Below the pieces are notes generated by a model. It saw only the letters and a list, made by a program, of their open reading frames with translations. It was not told where the DNA came from and did no database searches. The position numbers and the translations under genes were made by a program. Below, in pieces: positions 17,029-25,675 of a DNA stretch of 64,000 bases. Numbering within the stretch: position 1 is the first letter of the stretch; each line of letters opens with the position of its first letter. Source of the DNA: ASMP01 sp964617015 (GTDB lineage: Archaea; Nanobdellota; Nanobdellia; Pacearchaeales; GW2011-AR1). Location of the stretch: NCBI GenBank assembly GCA_964617015.1, contig CAZTVG010000001.1, positions 1 to 64,000 on the forward strand, in the 5' to 3' direction.

Positions 17029-18207
17029 ATGAAAGCAAAAAAAGTTTTGGTTGCAATGTCAGGGGGAGTTGATTCAAGTGTAGCAGCGCTTTTAATGAAG
17101 AGGAAAGGGTATGATGTAATAGGAGCTTTCATGAAAAACTGGTCTGACACAAAAAATGAATCAGGAGAATGCACATGGAAAGAAGACAGGCGAGTTGCTG
17201 CAAAAATCGCTGCAAAATTAAAAATTCCCCTTATTACTCTGGATTTTGAGAAGGAATACAAAAGGGAAGTTGTGGATGAAATGTTCAGACTCTATAAAAA
17301 AGGAGTTATCCCTAATCCTGATATAGACTGCAATCAGAAAGTTAAATTTCCTTTGCTCTGGAAAACTGCCAAAAGCCTGAAAGCAGACTATATTGTGACG
17401 GGACACTATTCAAGAATAAAAAAAGTTGGTGTGAAAAAAAGTGTTAATGTAAGAAAGTCTAAAAAGTTAAGGATAAATAAATCTCGCTTTGTGGATGGTG
17501 GACAAAATTACAAATACGAACTTCTCAGGGCGAAAGATGAATCAAAAGACCAGTCTTATTTTTTATACAGACTAAGCCAGAAAGATTTGAAATATTCATT
17601 GTTTCCGATAGGAGATTATGCAAAAACCCGGATTCGTGAAATTGCAAAAAAGAACGGCTTTGAGAATTTTAACAGAAAAGGCACTGTAGGAATTTGTTTT
17701 ATAGGAAAAGTAAATTTAAAGAAATTTTTGCAGAAAAAAATTAAATCAAAAAAAGGTAAAATAATTGGTCCTGAAGGAAATCTGGTAGGGGAGCATGACG
17801 GGATTTATTATTATGCAATAGGCCAAAGAATTGGGCCTCGTTTTGGCATAGAAATTGAAAGAGGAAAAGGAAAAAAGCTGAAAAGATGGTATGTTGCAAT
17901 AAAAAATGCAGGGAAAAATGAGATTATTGCGGCTCCAGAAGGACATCCCCTGCTTTACAGGAAGGAAATCACAGTAGAAAAACCCCACTGGATAAATGAA
18001 GTTCCCGACAAGAACAGAGTCCATAGGGTTAAATCAAGAATCAGACAGGTGGGTGAACTTTTACCCTCTAGACTTTCATATAATAAAAAGAAAAAACAAT
18101 ATCATGTCATGCTCAAAAAAGCAATAACAGGGGTTTCAGAAGGCCAGGCAATTGTTTTTTATTCCGGAGGGAAGGTTCTCGGCGGGGGTGTTATCGGATT
18201 TAAATAA
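17029..18207 (+). CDS. mnmA: tRNA-specific 2-thiouridylase MnmA
   Basis: 392 residues from MKAKKVLVAMSGGVDSSVAA; an upstream in-frame extension runs through the tRNA and is not real. The PP-loop SGGVDSS binds ATP. The catalytic Cys pair is present in NPDIDCNQKVKF and GTVGICFIGK. The C-terminal beta-barrels end in GQAIVFYSGGKVLGGGVI. It thiolates U34 of Lys, Glu and Gln tRNAs. MnmA is mainly bacterial, so acquisition by transfer is likely. The gene starts 40 nt after tRNA-Asn. Confidence 0.93.
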   Translation: MKAKKVLVAMSGGVDSSVAALLMKRKGYDVIGAFMKNWSDTKNESGECTWKEDRRVAAKIAAKLKIPLITLDFEKEYKREVVDEMFRLYKKGVIPNPDIDCNQKVKFPLLWKTAKSLKADYIVTGHYSRIKKVGVKKSVNVRKSKKLRINKSRFVDGGQNYKYELLRAKDESKDQSYFLYRLSQKDLKYSLFPIGDYAKTRIREIAKKNGFENFNRKGTVGICFIGKVNLKKFLQKKIKSKKGKIIGPEGNLVGEHDGIYYYAIGQRIGPRFGIEIERGKGKKLKRWYVAIKNAGKNEIIAAPEGHPLLYRKEITVEKPHWINEVPDKNRVHRVKSRIRQVGELLPSRLSYNKKKKQYHVMLKKAITGVSEGQAIVFYSGGKVLGGGVIGFK

Positions 18208-18262
18208 TTAATATAATTTATTATTCTAGCTCGCTTAATTGTTAATAAGAAATAATAAAAAG

Positions 18263-18282
18263 GCCGTGGCGAGGTGGACGGC
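18263..18282. other. GC-rich stem-loop
   Basis: GCCGT and ACGGC flank a ten-base loop in an otherwise AT-rich spacer between mnmA and the nitroreductase gene. It may be an RNA structure in the leader of the next gene or a relic of a GC-rich RNA gene. No complete cloverleaf can be drawn. Confidence 0.35.
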
Positions 18283-18328
18283 AAATAAAATCAATAACAT
18301 TTTTATATGAAAAGATACTGGTTAAAAA

Positions 18329-18886
18329 ATGGAACTAAAGAAAGCAATTCAATCCAGAACAAGTATCAGGAAATTCAAGTCAAAAAAGCCTGACTGGAGA
18401 AATATTATTGAATGCATTGATGCAGCAAGATATGCTCCAATGGCAGGAAATAATTACACCTTGAAATTTATTCTCGTAGATGATGCTGAAATCATAAAAA
18501 AGATTGCGGAAGCTGCACAGCAGAATTTCGTTGCCCAGGTTCATTACCTTGTAATCGTGTGCTCAAATCCCTCAAGAACTCTGAATTCTTATGGAAAACA
18601 AGGGGAAATTTATACAAGACAACAGGCGGGTGCTGCAATACAGAATTTTCTTCTTAAAATAACAGAGCTCGGTCTTTCCACATGCTGGGTTGGTTATTTC
18701 GTGGAAAGCCAGATTAAAAGAGCATTAGATATTCCCGAAGAAGTAAATGTAGAAGCTGTATTTCCTATAGGATTTGAATATGAAAAAAAGAGAGCAAGAA
18801 AATCCAGAATTGATTTGGACAGAATTCTTTATTTTAATTCATATGGCCAGGAAAAAATGAAACTTCCCAAGAAGTTAGATGTTTGA
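18329..18886 (+). CDS. Nitroreductase-family FMN protein
   Basis: 185 residues. The N-terminal RTSIRKFKSKKPDW and the PMAGNNYTLKFILV segment are the typical FMN-binding start of the nitroreductase fold; AGAAIQNFLLKITELGLSTC is the helix that packs on FMN. The substrate cannot be told from sequence; members reduce nitro groups, quinones or flavins, or act in cofactor repair. Single gene with its own upstream spacer. Confidence 0.85.
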   Translation: MELKKAIQSRTSIRKFKSKKPDWRNIIECIDAARYAPMAGNNYTLKFILVDDAEIIKKIAEAAQQNFVAQVHYLVIVCSNPSRTLNSYGKQGEIYTRQQAGAAIQNFLLKITELGLSTCWVGYFVESQIKRALDIPEEVNVEAVFPIGFEYEKKRARKSRIDLDRILYFNSYGQEKMKLPKKLDV

Positions 18887-18926
18887 TTATACAAATTTTT
18901 ATTAATTCTAAAGAATAAATCAATAA

Positions 18927-19388
18927 ATGCCACATATTCACGATAAAATAGATTTTACCGTAGAAACTTTTGTAGTTTATCAAAATAAGGTTTTATTAAG
19001 AAAGCATGATAAGTATATGAAATGGTTAAGTGTAGGGGGTCACATAGAATTAGATGAAGATCCGAATCATGCAGCAATCAGGGAAGTCAAGGAAGAAGTT
19101 GGATTGGATGCCAGGCTTTTTGGTTCAGCCGTTTCTTTTGAAGAAAAAAATTATAGGGAATTAATTCCTCCAAGATTTCTAAACAGGCACAGAATAAATG
19201 ATACTCATGAGCATATCACTTTAGTTTATTTTGCCAAATCAGATAAAGATGAATTAAAACTTTCAGAAAAAGAAGTTAGTGAAGAATGTAGATGGTTCAC
19301 CAGAGAAGAAATTGAGAAGAATACTTATGGAATTGAAAAGTCTATCCAGTATTATGCTTTAACAGCACTGGATGAATTAAAAGAATAA
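18927..19388 (+). CDS. Nudix hydrolase
   Basis: 153 residues with a full Nudix box (GHIELDEDPNHAAIREVKEE, then VG), so the metal-binding Glu residues are intact. Substrates of this family are nucleoside diphosphates linked to another group X. LVYFAKSDKDELKLSEKEVS and CRWFTREEIE fit the general MutT-like fold. The specificity is unknown. It reads in the same direction as the nitroreductase and converges on ftsZ. Confidence 0.88.
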   Translation: MPHIHDKIDFTVETFVVYQNKVLLRKHDKYMKWLSVGGHIELDEDPNHAAIREVKEEVGLDARLFGSAVSFEEKNYRELIPPRFLNRHRINDTHEHITLVYFAKSDKDELKLSEKEVSEECRWFTREEIEKNTYGIEKSIQYYALTALDELKE

Positions 19389-19443
19389 TATTAAAAAATA
19401 AAAAACCTGAGGAAAAAATCCCCAGGTATAAATCAAACTTAAA

Positions 19444-20523
19444 TTATTTCCAGACTTGTATCCCCAAATCAGAAATTTCCTTTGCAATAGGCTGTGCCTG
19501 CTCATTAACAGATTTTCCAAGCACATAAGGCGATTTGACTCCTGTCATAATAGTAATAACTCGTACCTTTCCAGTAAAGTCTTTGCTGATTCTTGCACCT
19601 ATTATGATATTTGCTTCTGGACTCAGGTTCTCTGAAACAATTCTTCCAATGTTATCAAACTCTTCCAGCTTCAAATCATGACCACAGGTAACGTGTATTA
19701 AAGCTCCGGTAGCACCTTGGTAATCCACATCAAGTAGAGGATTTGTAAGGGCCTGCTTGACAGCTTCATTTACACGGTCCTGGGTATCTGCTTCACCTAT
19801 GCCAATAACTGCAACACCGCCATTCTTCATAATTGCAGATACATCAGCATAGTCCAGATTAATCAAGCTTGGCAAAGTAATTGTTTCGACAATTCCCTTG
19901 ATCATTGTACTAACAAGCTCGTTCGCAACTGCGAAAGCCTGTTCAATAGGCAATTGTCCTGCAATATCAACAAGTCTGTTATTGTCAAGAACAATACATG
20001 TATCAGTAACTTCTCTCAACTCCTGCAAGCCAAATTCAGCTTTGTCAATTCTCGCTTTCTCTGATTCAAACGGCATCGTAACGACACCAATGATAACTGC
20101 ACCTGTTTCCTTTGCAAGCTGGGCAATAACCGGAGCAGCTCCTGTTCCAGTTCCACCACCAAGTCCTGCAACAACAAATACCATGTCTGCACCTGAAACA
20201 GCTTTCTTCAAATCTGTCAGAGTCTCTTTTGCAGCCTCTCTTCCTAATTGGGGTCTTCCTCCTGCTCCAAGACCTCTTGTCATCTCTCTACCTAAAAGAA
20301 GTTTTTCATCTGCTTTTGTAACACTCAGATGAAGTGCGTCAGTATTTGCTGCATAAACAGTAGCACCATTTATTCCTTTGTTAAAAAGCCAGGTTACTGT
20401 ATTACCTCCGCATCCTCCAACACCAATAACCTTGATGTTGGCTTTTCCAGCTTTCAATTCATCAAAGTTAATGCTATGGGTTTCTGCGTTTTGTATTGCT
20501 TCTTGCGTAAAATTTAGCACCAT
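19444..20523 (-). CDS. ftsZ: Cell-division GTPase FtsZ
   Basis: 359 residues. It has the nucleotide-binding loop GVGGCGGNTVTW (about 34-45), the tubulin signature GGGTGTGAAPVIAQLAKE and the T7 region NLDYADVSAIMKNGG that completes the GTPase site in the neighbouring subunit. It polymerises into the division ring. A strong Shine-Dalgarno AAGGAGGT stands 7 nt before the ATG, unlike most genes here. The N-terminal 28 residues form a short extension before the Rossmann core. Confidence 0.97.
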   Translation of the reverse strand: MVLNFTQEAIQNAETHSINFDELKAGKANIKVIGVGGCGGNTVTWLFNKGINGATVYAANTDALHLSVTKADEKLLLGREMTRGLGAGGRPQLGREAAKETLTDLKKAVSGADMVFVVAGLGGGTGTGAAPVIAQLAKETGAVIIGVVTMPFESEKARIDKAEFGLQELREVTDTCIVLDNNRLVDIAGQLPIEQAFAVANELVSTMIKGIVETITLPSLINLDYADVSAIMKNGGVAVIGIGEADTQDRVNEAVKQALTNPLLDVDYQGATGALIHVTCGHDLKLEEFDNIGRIVSENLSPEANIIIGARISKDFTGKVRVITIMTGVKSPYVLGKSVNEQAQPIAKEISDLGIQVWK

Positions 20524-20568
20524 TTTTTAACCTCCTTACATTTTTATGACATTGGAGTGCTTTACTAC

Positions 20569-20596
20569 AAACCTCTCCTAAAGAAAGGTTTAAATA
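20569..20596 (-). promoter_or_regulatory. ftsZ promoter with overlapping inverted repeat
   Basis: TATTTAAA (20589-20596, minus strand) is a TATA-like box about 70 nt before the ftsZ ATG, giving a leader of roughly 40 nt with a Shine-Dalgarno site. The inverted repeat AAACCT/AGGTTT (20569-20574, 20586-20591) overlaps the box and could be an operator. The rest of the 20524-20849 spacer is AT-rich and shows nothing I can name. Confidence 0.4.
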
Positions 20597-20849
20597 GTAG
20601 ATACACTTCCAACTAATAATAAGAATTCACCTCAGTAAGATTAATTTATTCAAACCGCCAAGATGAATAAACTAATATTATAAAAAACTAATAGTTTTGT
20701 TCTTTAAAAATATTTCCCTAATGCAGGATAATGATTTATTTAGATATATTTTGAAAAAATTGTTCAAATTAAGTTAATTAAGTATATATTTTTAGAATAA
20801 CTGCCTATAAACTTTTTATTGTTAAAATCATAAAATAAATTTTTCTCAA

Positions 20850-21515
20850 TCATTCCTTTTCCAAGATTTCAGCTTTAATTCCTTCCTCATTGCAAAGTTC
20901 TATGAACTCTTTTGCATCTTCTTCGCTTCCAACAACAGTTCCCCAGTGCATTGGAATAGCTAATGTTGGTTTTATAAGCTTTGCAGCTTCTGCAGCCTCT
21001 TCTGCACACATTGTAAATCTGCCTCCGACAGGCAATAAAGCAACAAATTCCTTGCCAGTTTGCTTGTAACCTGTAAGTTTTTGCATTTCAGGAATAACAT
21101 CTGTGTCTCCTGCATGATAAACAATAACATCCTTCATTTTTATGACATAACCAATCCATCCTTCTTCCTTGGGATGGAAATGCTTGTCAACATTATAGGC
21201 AGGCAACGCATATAATTTTACATCTCCTAATTCCAATTCCTGGCCAGGTTCTATAAGTTCTATTTTAATAGGAACATCAAACTTTGTTATTTTACTCTGG
21301 CAGTCTGGAGTTGCAATAATCCTTGTTCCTTCCTTAACAATCTTATTTAAGTCTGAAAAACTACAGTGATCGTAATGGCTGTGAGTCAGAAGAATTATAT
21401 CTGCTTTTTCAGAATCTTCTTTTATATTCAGAGGGTCTATATAAATAATTCTTTTATTCCGTATTAAAAATCCTGCATGCCCTAACCAGCGGATTTCTAT
21501 TCCATTTATTTTCAT
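20850..21515 (-). CDS. Metallo-beta-lactamase-fold hydrolase (UPF0173-like)
   Basis: 221 residues from MKINGIEIRWLGHAGFLI; an in-frame ATG six codons upstream is possible. The metal motif is LLTHSHYDHC, with further ligands in VYHAGDTDVIPEM and IPMHWGTVVG. This layout (WLGHAGFLI start, PMHWGT end) matches the UPF0173 (YtkL-like) metal-dependent hydrolases, whose substrate is unknown. It lies downstream of the phosphoesterase gene on the same strand. Confidence 0.88.
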   Translation of the reverse strand: MKINGIEIRWLGHAGFLIRNKRIIYIDPLNIKEDSEKADIILLTHSHYDHCSFSDLNKIVKEGTRIIATPDCQSKITKFDVPIKIELIEPGQELELGDVKLYALPAYNVDKHFHPKEEGWIGYVIKMKDVIVYHAGDTDVIPEMQKLTGYKQTGKEFVALLPVGGRFTMCAEEAAEAAKLIKPTLAIPMHWGTVVGSEEDAKEFIELCNEEGIKAEILEKE

Positions 21516-21562
21516 AATAGAAAAAATCAGCATAGGTTTTTAAGGATTTTGTTCCAAAATCC

Positions 21563-22411
21563 TTATTTGATAAATTTGATTTTTTTAATTTTTCCTTTGT
21601 CAAGTTCAATGATGGCCCCATATCCATGATGAATTGAGCCACAATTTATTGCAAGAGTCTTTCCAATTTTTTGTTTTCCTCGTCCCTCATCAACATGGCC
21701 GCTAAGAGAAAGAATTGGTTGATAAAATTTAATTACTCTCTTAAACATCTTGGACCCTAAATGTCTTCCTTTAACTACATTATGGGCATCTTTTGCAGTA
21801 ACTTTATCTAATTTTGTATTATAAGGAGAATTATGGGAAACAAAAATAACTTTTCCTTCTTTGTTTTCTTTCCTAAATTTTTTGAATAATTTGTCCAATT
21901 TATCTCTATGTTTTTTGTAAGCCTTGCTTTTAACTCTTCCAGTAAAACTATGGCCCCTCATGCCAATAAAAACATAATCTTTAAATTTTGCATAGGAATA
22001 ATCTATTCTCTTAATATGAGAGTATTTTTTCAGTGTTTTAGAAATAAAATAAATTTTTTTATTATCCCACTTCCACGAGCTCTTAAAATTTCGGTCCCAC
22101 GCATCTGTTGGAGGATGGTCATGATTTCCTAAAACTGTAAAAACAGGCACGTGAAGCTTATTTAATTTTTTCAAAACATCTTCTCCTTTTTTATTATCTT
22201 TTTTTCTTTTTTCCTTATACTTTTTCTTTCCTACAAAATCCCAAAGATTCTTCTTATAATTTAAAAAGGAATATTTAAAAAATTCCTTTTTCAAAGAAAA
22301 CGAAGGATAATCTCCAAGTGAAACAATAACATCTATCTTTTCTTTTTCAATGATTCTTTCAATTTTTTTAGGAAAATTTCCATGAAAATCCCCAATAGCC
22401 AAAATTCTCAT
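21563..22411 (-). CDS. Calcineurin-like metallophosphoesterase
   Basis: 282 residues with the metal-binding blocks in order: ILAIGDFHGNF (D-x-H), VSLGDYPS (GD), VLGNHDHPP (GNHD), VSHNSPY (H) and LSGHVDEG (GHxxx). A Lys-rich insertion lies at about 60-100. It hydrolyses a phosphoester; the substrate cannot be inferred. It ends 47 nt before the metallo-beta-lactamase-fold gene and follows asnS by about 30 nt, so cotranscription is likely. Confidence 0.88.
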   Translation of the reverse strand: MRILAIGDFHGNFPKKIERIIEKEKIDVIVSLGDYPSFSLKKEFFKYSFLNYKKNLWDFVGKKKYKEKRKKDNKKGEDVLKKLNKLHVPVFTVLGNHDHPPTDAWDRNFKSSWKWDNKKIYFISKTLKKYSHIKRIDYSYAKFKDYVFIGMRGHSFTGRVKSKAYKKHRDKLDKLFKKFRKENKEGKVIFVSHNSPYNTKLDKVTAKDAHNVVKGRHLGSKMFKRVIKFYQPILSLSGHVDEGRGKQKIGKTLAINCGSIHHGYGAIIELDKGKIKKIKFIK

Positions 22412-22441
22412 GAATCAATTAGAAAAAAATCATTTAAAAAT

Positions 22442-23734
22442 CTAAGGCTTCCACCTTGTCATGGTTCTTGGGAAAGCTATGGCGTCTTTTATTGTTTCAA
22501 GGCCACAAATCCATTTAATCAGCCTTTCTGTTCCCAGGCCATATCCTCCGTGAGGAATCGCTCCGTAAGAGTGGATATCAAAGTAATAACTGTAATCCTC
22601 AAGTTTTTCTCCTTTTGCCCTGAGGGATTTTTTTAATTCCCCAAGATTCGTATCACGTTCGCTTCCTCCTGCCAATTCTCCATTTTCTTCTGGTGCGAGA
22701 AGGTCAAAACATCTCGCGGTTTTTGGGTTCTTAGGATCACGTGGCTTGTAAAAAGCCATTATCTCCTTGGGATAATGATGCACAAAAACAGGTGTATTGT
22801 AGAGTTCCATAAGCTTATCTTCTTCAACTGTCCTAAGATCTTTTCCCCATGAAACATTTATTTTTTTCTTTTCTTTAAGAAATCTTAAAGCTTCGGTATA
22901 AGTTATCCTTGGAAATTTCTTTTTCAAGGTAGGTTCAAGTTTCTTAATGTCTCTTTTTAAAATTTCAAGTTCTTTCTTGTTTTTTTCAAGAACTCTTTTC
23001 AGAACATGTTTAACCATTTCTTCTGCATAGTTCATTAATTCATCGAGTTCTGCCCACGCAACCTCCATTTCAGTGTGCCAGTATTCTGTCAGATGCCTGC
23101 TTGTTTTTGATTTTTCCGCCCTGAAGCTGGGGGCAATGCAGTATATTTTTTCCAGAGAATACATGGCTGCCTCTGCATAAAGCTGCCAGGTCTGTGTCAG
23201 ATACATCTTCCTTCCAAAATAATCTACTTTGAATAAAGTTGGGCCTTCTTCAGCTCCTCCAGGAATTATAACTGGAGATTGAAATTCATAGAAACCTTTT
23301 CCCCTGAAATATTCATGCAATGCCCCTGTAACAGTGCTTCTGATTTTTAGAATAGCATTCATTTTTCTGCTGCGAAGCCAAAGATGTCTTCTGTCTCCAA
23401 GAAGCTCTTCATTCAGATCTTTTTGTATTGGAAACTCATTACTCGCTCCAACAATTTTAATTTTATCAACAAGAATTTCATAACCTGTGAGTGCACGCTT
23501 TTCTTTTTTGATTGTTCCCTCAATCTCGAGAGAAGCCTCTATCTGAAGCTTATCAATTTCAAGCCATTGTTTTCTAAAATTCTCTCTCTTAAGAACACAC
23601 TGCATGATATCACTGGAATCCCTTAAAATAAGAAACTTAAACTCATTGCTTCCTCTCTGACGATAAATCCATCCTCTGACCGCTACCTTGCCTTTTCCTT
23701 TTTTCATTGATTCACTGATTGATATGAATTTCAT
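22442..23734 (-). CDS. asnS: Asparaginyl-tRNA synthetase
   Basis: 430 residues, class IIb. The N-terminal OB fold (KVAVRGWIYRQRGSNEFKFL) binds the anticodon. The catalytic core has motif 2 around FRAEKSKTSRHLTEYWHTEME and motif 3 in GGYGLGTERLIKWICGL. HTEMEVAW and the EIMAFYKP region are of AsnRS rather than AspRS type. It charges tRNA-Asn directly, so the amidotransferase in this window need only serve tRNA-Gln. It lies one base downstream of aspS, its closest paralogue. Confidence 0.93.
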   Translation of the reverse strand: MKFISISESMKKGKGKVAVRGWIYRQRGSNEFKFLILRDSSDIMQCVLKRENFRKQWLEIDKLQIEASLEIEGTIKKEKRALTGYEILVDKIKIVGASNEFPIQKDLNEELLGDRRHLWLRSRKMNAILKIRSTVTGALHEYFRGKGFYEFQSPVIIPGGAEEGPTLFKVDYFGRKMYLTQTWQLYAEAAMYSLEKIYCIAPSFRAEKSKTSRHLTEYWHTEMEVAWAELDELMNYAEEMVKHVLKRVLEKNKKELEILKRDIKKLEPTLKKKFPRITYTEALRFLKEKKKINVSWGKDLRTVEEDKLMELYNTPVFVHHYPKEIMAFYKPRDPKNPKTARCFDLLAPEENGELAGGSERDTNLGELKKSLRAKGEKLEDYSYYFDIHSYGAIPHGGYGLGTERLIKWICGLETIKDAIAFPRTMTRWKP

Positions 23735-23735
23735 T

Positions 23736-25031
23736 TTAAGGTGTTATTCTGTTTGTATCTCTTGGAAATAATACAGCCTCCCTAATATTGCTCAAACCCA
23801 ATAGAACTTGAGTTAATCTTTCAATCCCAATAGCAAAACCTCCGTGAGTAGGGGCACCATATTTGAAAAACTTTGTAAACCACTCCACGCTTTTCAAAGG
23901 CATACCTCTCTCTTCAACATTTTTTATTAACTTATCATACCTATGTTCTCTCTGGCCGCCAGAAGACATTTCCATCCCCTTAAAATTCAAATCAACGCTT
24001 TTAGCCCACTCAGGGTTAGGATAACCTTCCATCACATAAAAGGGTTTTATTTTATGTGGAAAACCACTGAAGAAATAGAAATCAGCATTATACTTCTTCT
24101 TCACATAAGCCCATAAAATTTTCTCAGCTTCTGTATCTGGGTCTTGTCCATATATGTCTTTTCCTTCTTTTTTCAAAATAGCATAAATTTCTGGAAATTT
24201 CAATTCAGGAAAAGGTGTTTTGGGAACTTTTATCTGAACACCCAATAATTTAAGCTCATCTTTACATTTACTTAAAACATTCTTGATAGAAGAAACAATT
24301 AATTGTTCTTCAATCCGCATAGTATCTTTTTCACTTTCTATAAAAGCTAATTCTACTGCACATGTTCTATGTTCAGAAATGTGTTTGGTGGTATGGCTCT
24401 TTTCAGCTCTCCAACTCGGGCCCAAATCATATAACTTCTCAATCCCCCCAAGAATTGTAAGCTGCCTGTGCAATTGTGGATCTTGTCTAAGAAATGCTTT
24501 TTTGCCGTAATAATTAACTTCAAAAACTTCTGACCCGGATTCTGATGGAACCCCTATGATACAAGGAGTAAAAATCTGAATAAATCCGTTATTATCCAGA
24601 TAATTCTTCATTCCCTCCAATAAAGCCGACTGAATCTTGAAAATAGCTTTTATCTTCGGTTTCCTTATGTCCAAAGAACGATAATCCAGCCTCCTCGGAA
24701 GTTCTGTAATTGTGGTCTTTTCATTAACCTGGATGGGAAGATTTTCTGCCTTGTTTAAAATCTCCATTTCTGAAACTTCCAGTTCAATATCACTTCTTGC
24801 AAGCTCTGCCCTGACTTTGGCTTTCTTAACTCTTCCCTTAATTTCAACAACACTTTCCAGGGTTAAATCAGAAACAGGAATTTTTTCGTCTTTAACAACA
24901 CACTGGACAATTCCGGAATTGTCTCTAAGCAAAAGAAACTTTAGTTTTGCCAAATCGCGAATTTCATGAATCCACCCTTTCAGAAGAACTTTTTGGTTTG
25001 GCTTTAAATCCGAAACATAAGACCTTTTCAT
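23736..25031 (-). CDS. aspS: Aspartyl-tRNA synthetase, archaeal type
   Basis: 431 residues, the short archaeal/eukaryotic form without the bacterial GAD insert. The OB fold starts KVLLKGWIHEIRDLAKLKFL; motif 2 is WRAEKSHTTKHISEHRTC; motif 3 is GGFAIGIERLTQVLLGL. The order of charging residues (SGGQREHRYDKL) fits AspRS. It forms an operon with asnS, with adjacent stop and start codons. Confidence 0.95.
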   Translation of the reverse strand: MKRSYVSDLKPNQKVLLKGWIHEIRDLAKLKFLLLRDNSGIVQCVVKDEKIPVSDLTLESVVEIKGRVKKAKVRAELARSDIELEVSEMEILNKAENLPIQVNEKTTITELPRRLDYRSLDIRKPKIKAIFKIQSALLEGMKNYLDNNGFIQIFTPCIIGVPSESGSEVFEVNYYGKKAFLRQDPQLHRQLTILGGIEKLYDLGPSWRAEKSHTTKHISEHRTCAVELAFIESEKDTMRIEEQLIVSSIKNVLSKCKDELKLLGVQIKVPKTPFPELKFPEIYAILKKEGKDIYGQDPDTEAEKILWAYVKKKYNADFYFFSGFPHKIKPFYVMEGYPNPEWAKSVDLNFKGMEMSSGGQREHRYDKLIKNVEERGMPLKSVEWFTKFFKYGAPTHGGFAIGIERLTQVLLGLSNIREAVLFPRDTNRITP

Positions 25032-25068
25032 TTTATTAAAAGAAAAATATTATTTATTAACTTATTGA

Positions 25069-25611
25069 TTAATTCTCTACGAATACTGCTGCTACAAAAA
25101 CAGTAGTCCAAACTCCTGCTTTTCCTTCTGCAGACTGGGTAATGTTTCTTGTTCTTATTATCTTTCCAGACATTTTGTAGATCTCCTCTCTCTCATCCCA
25201 TCCAAGATTCTCATCAAACTCTATGCCTAAAGTCGTTGCAAGCATGCTTGCTGCAAGGTCTTCTGCATAATCTCCCGCTACTTTTTCTGTTTCTCCGAAA
25301 GCATGATGCTCTGAAAGATAGCCGTAAGAATTATATTCAGAAGGAATAGCACAACCTATAGAGGATGAAACAAGTCTGTTGTTTTCATCGGTCTGATTTC
25401 TTGCAAGAACGCAATAAACCACTTCTCCTGGTTTTAAAAATTCAAGTCCTTTCTCCTTACTTATAATTTTACAGTTTGGGGGAAAAATGCTTGAAACACC
25501 GACAAGATTAAATTTTTCTATTCCTGCATCTCTTAAAGCAAGCTCAAAACTAGCCAGCTTCTCTTTGTGTCTTCCAACCCCTCTTGTAAAGAATAATTTT
25601 TTTGGAATCAT
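25069..25611 (-). CDS. pdaD: Pyruvoyl-dependent arginine decarboxylase
   Basis: 180 residues. The self-cleavage site is in GVSSIFPPNC; by family knowledge the chain is cut between Ser40 and Ser41 and Ser41 becomes the pyruvoyl group. GCAIPSEYNSYGYLSEHHAFGE and the end GVWTTVFVAAVF are characteristic. It makes agmatine from arginine, the precursor of polyamines and of agmatidine in archaeal tRNA-Ile2. It stands alone between aspS and gatE on the same strand. Confidence 0.94.
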   Translation of the reverse strand: MIPKKLFFTRGVGRHKEKLASFELALRDAGIEKFNLVGVSSIFPPNCKIISKEKGLEFLKPGEVVYCVLARNQTDENNRLVSSSIGCAIPSEYNSYGYLSEHHAFGETEKVAGDYAEDLAASMLATTLGIEFDENLGWDEREEIYKMSGKIIRTRNITQSAEGKAGVWTTVFVAAVFVEN

Positions 25612-25675
25612 TCTTAATTTTAATGATTAATAATTATCTGAGTTTTTAATTTTTTCCCTGATTCTTTATCGTGAT

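Noticed and set aside
18263..18282. 5' end of a serine or leucine tRNA
   Set aside because: No anticodon arm or T-arm follows; only a hairpin remains.
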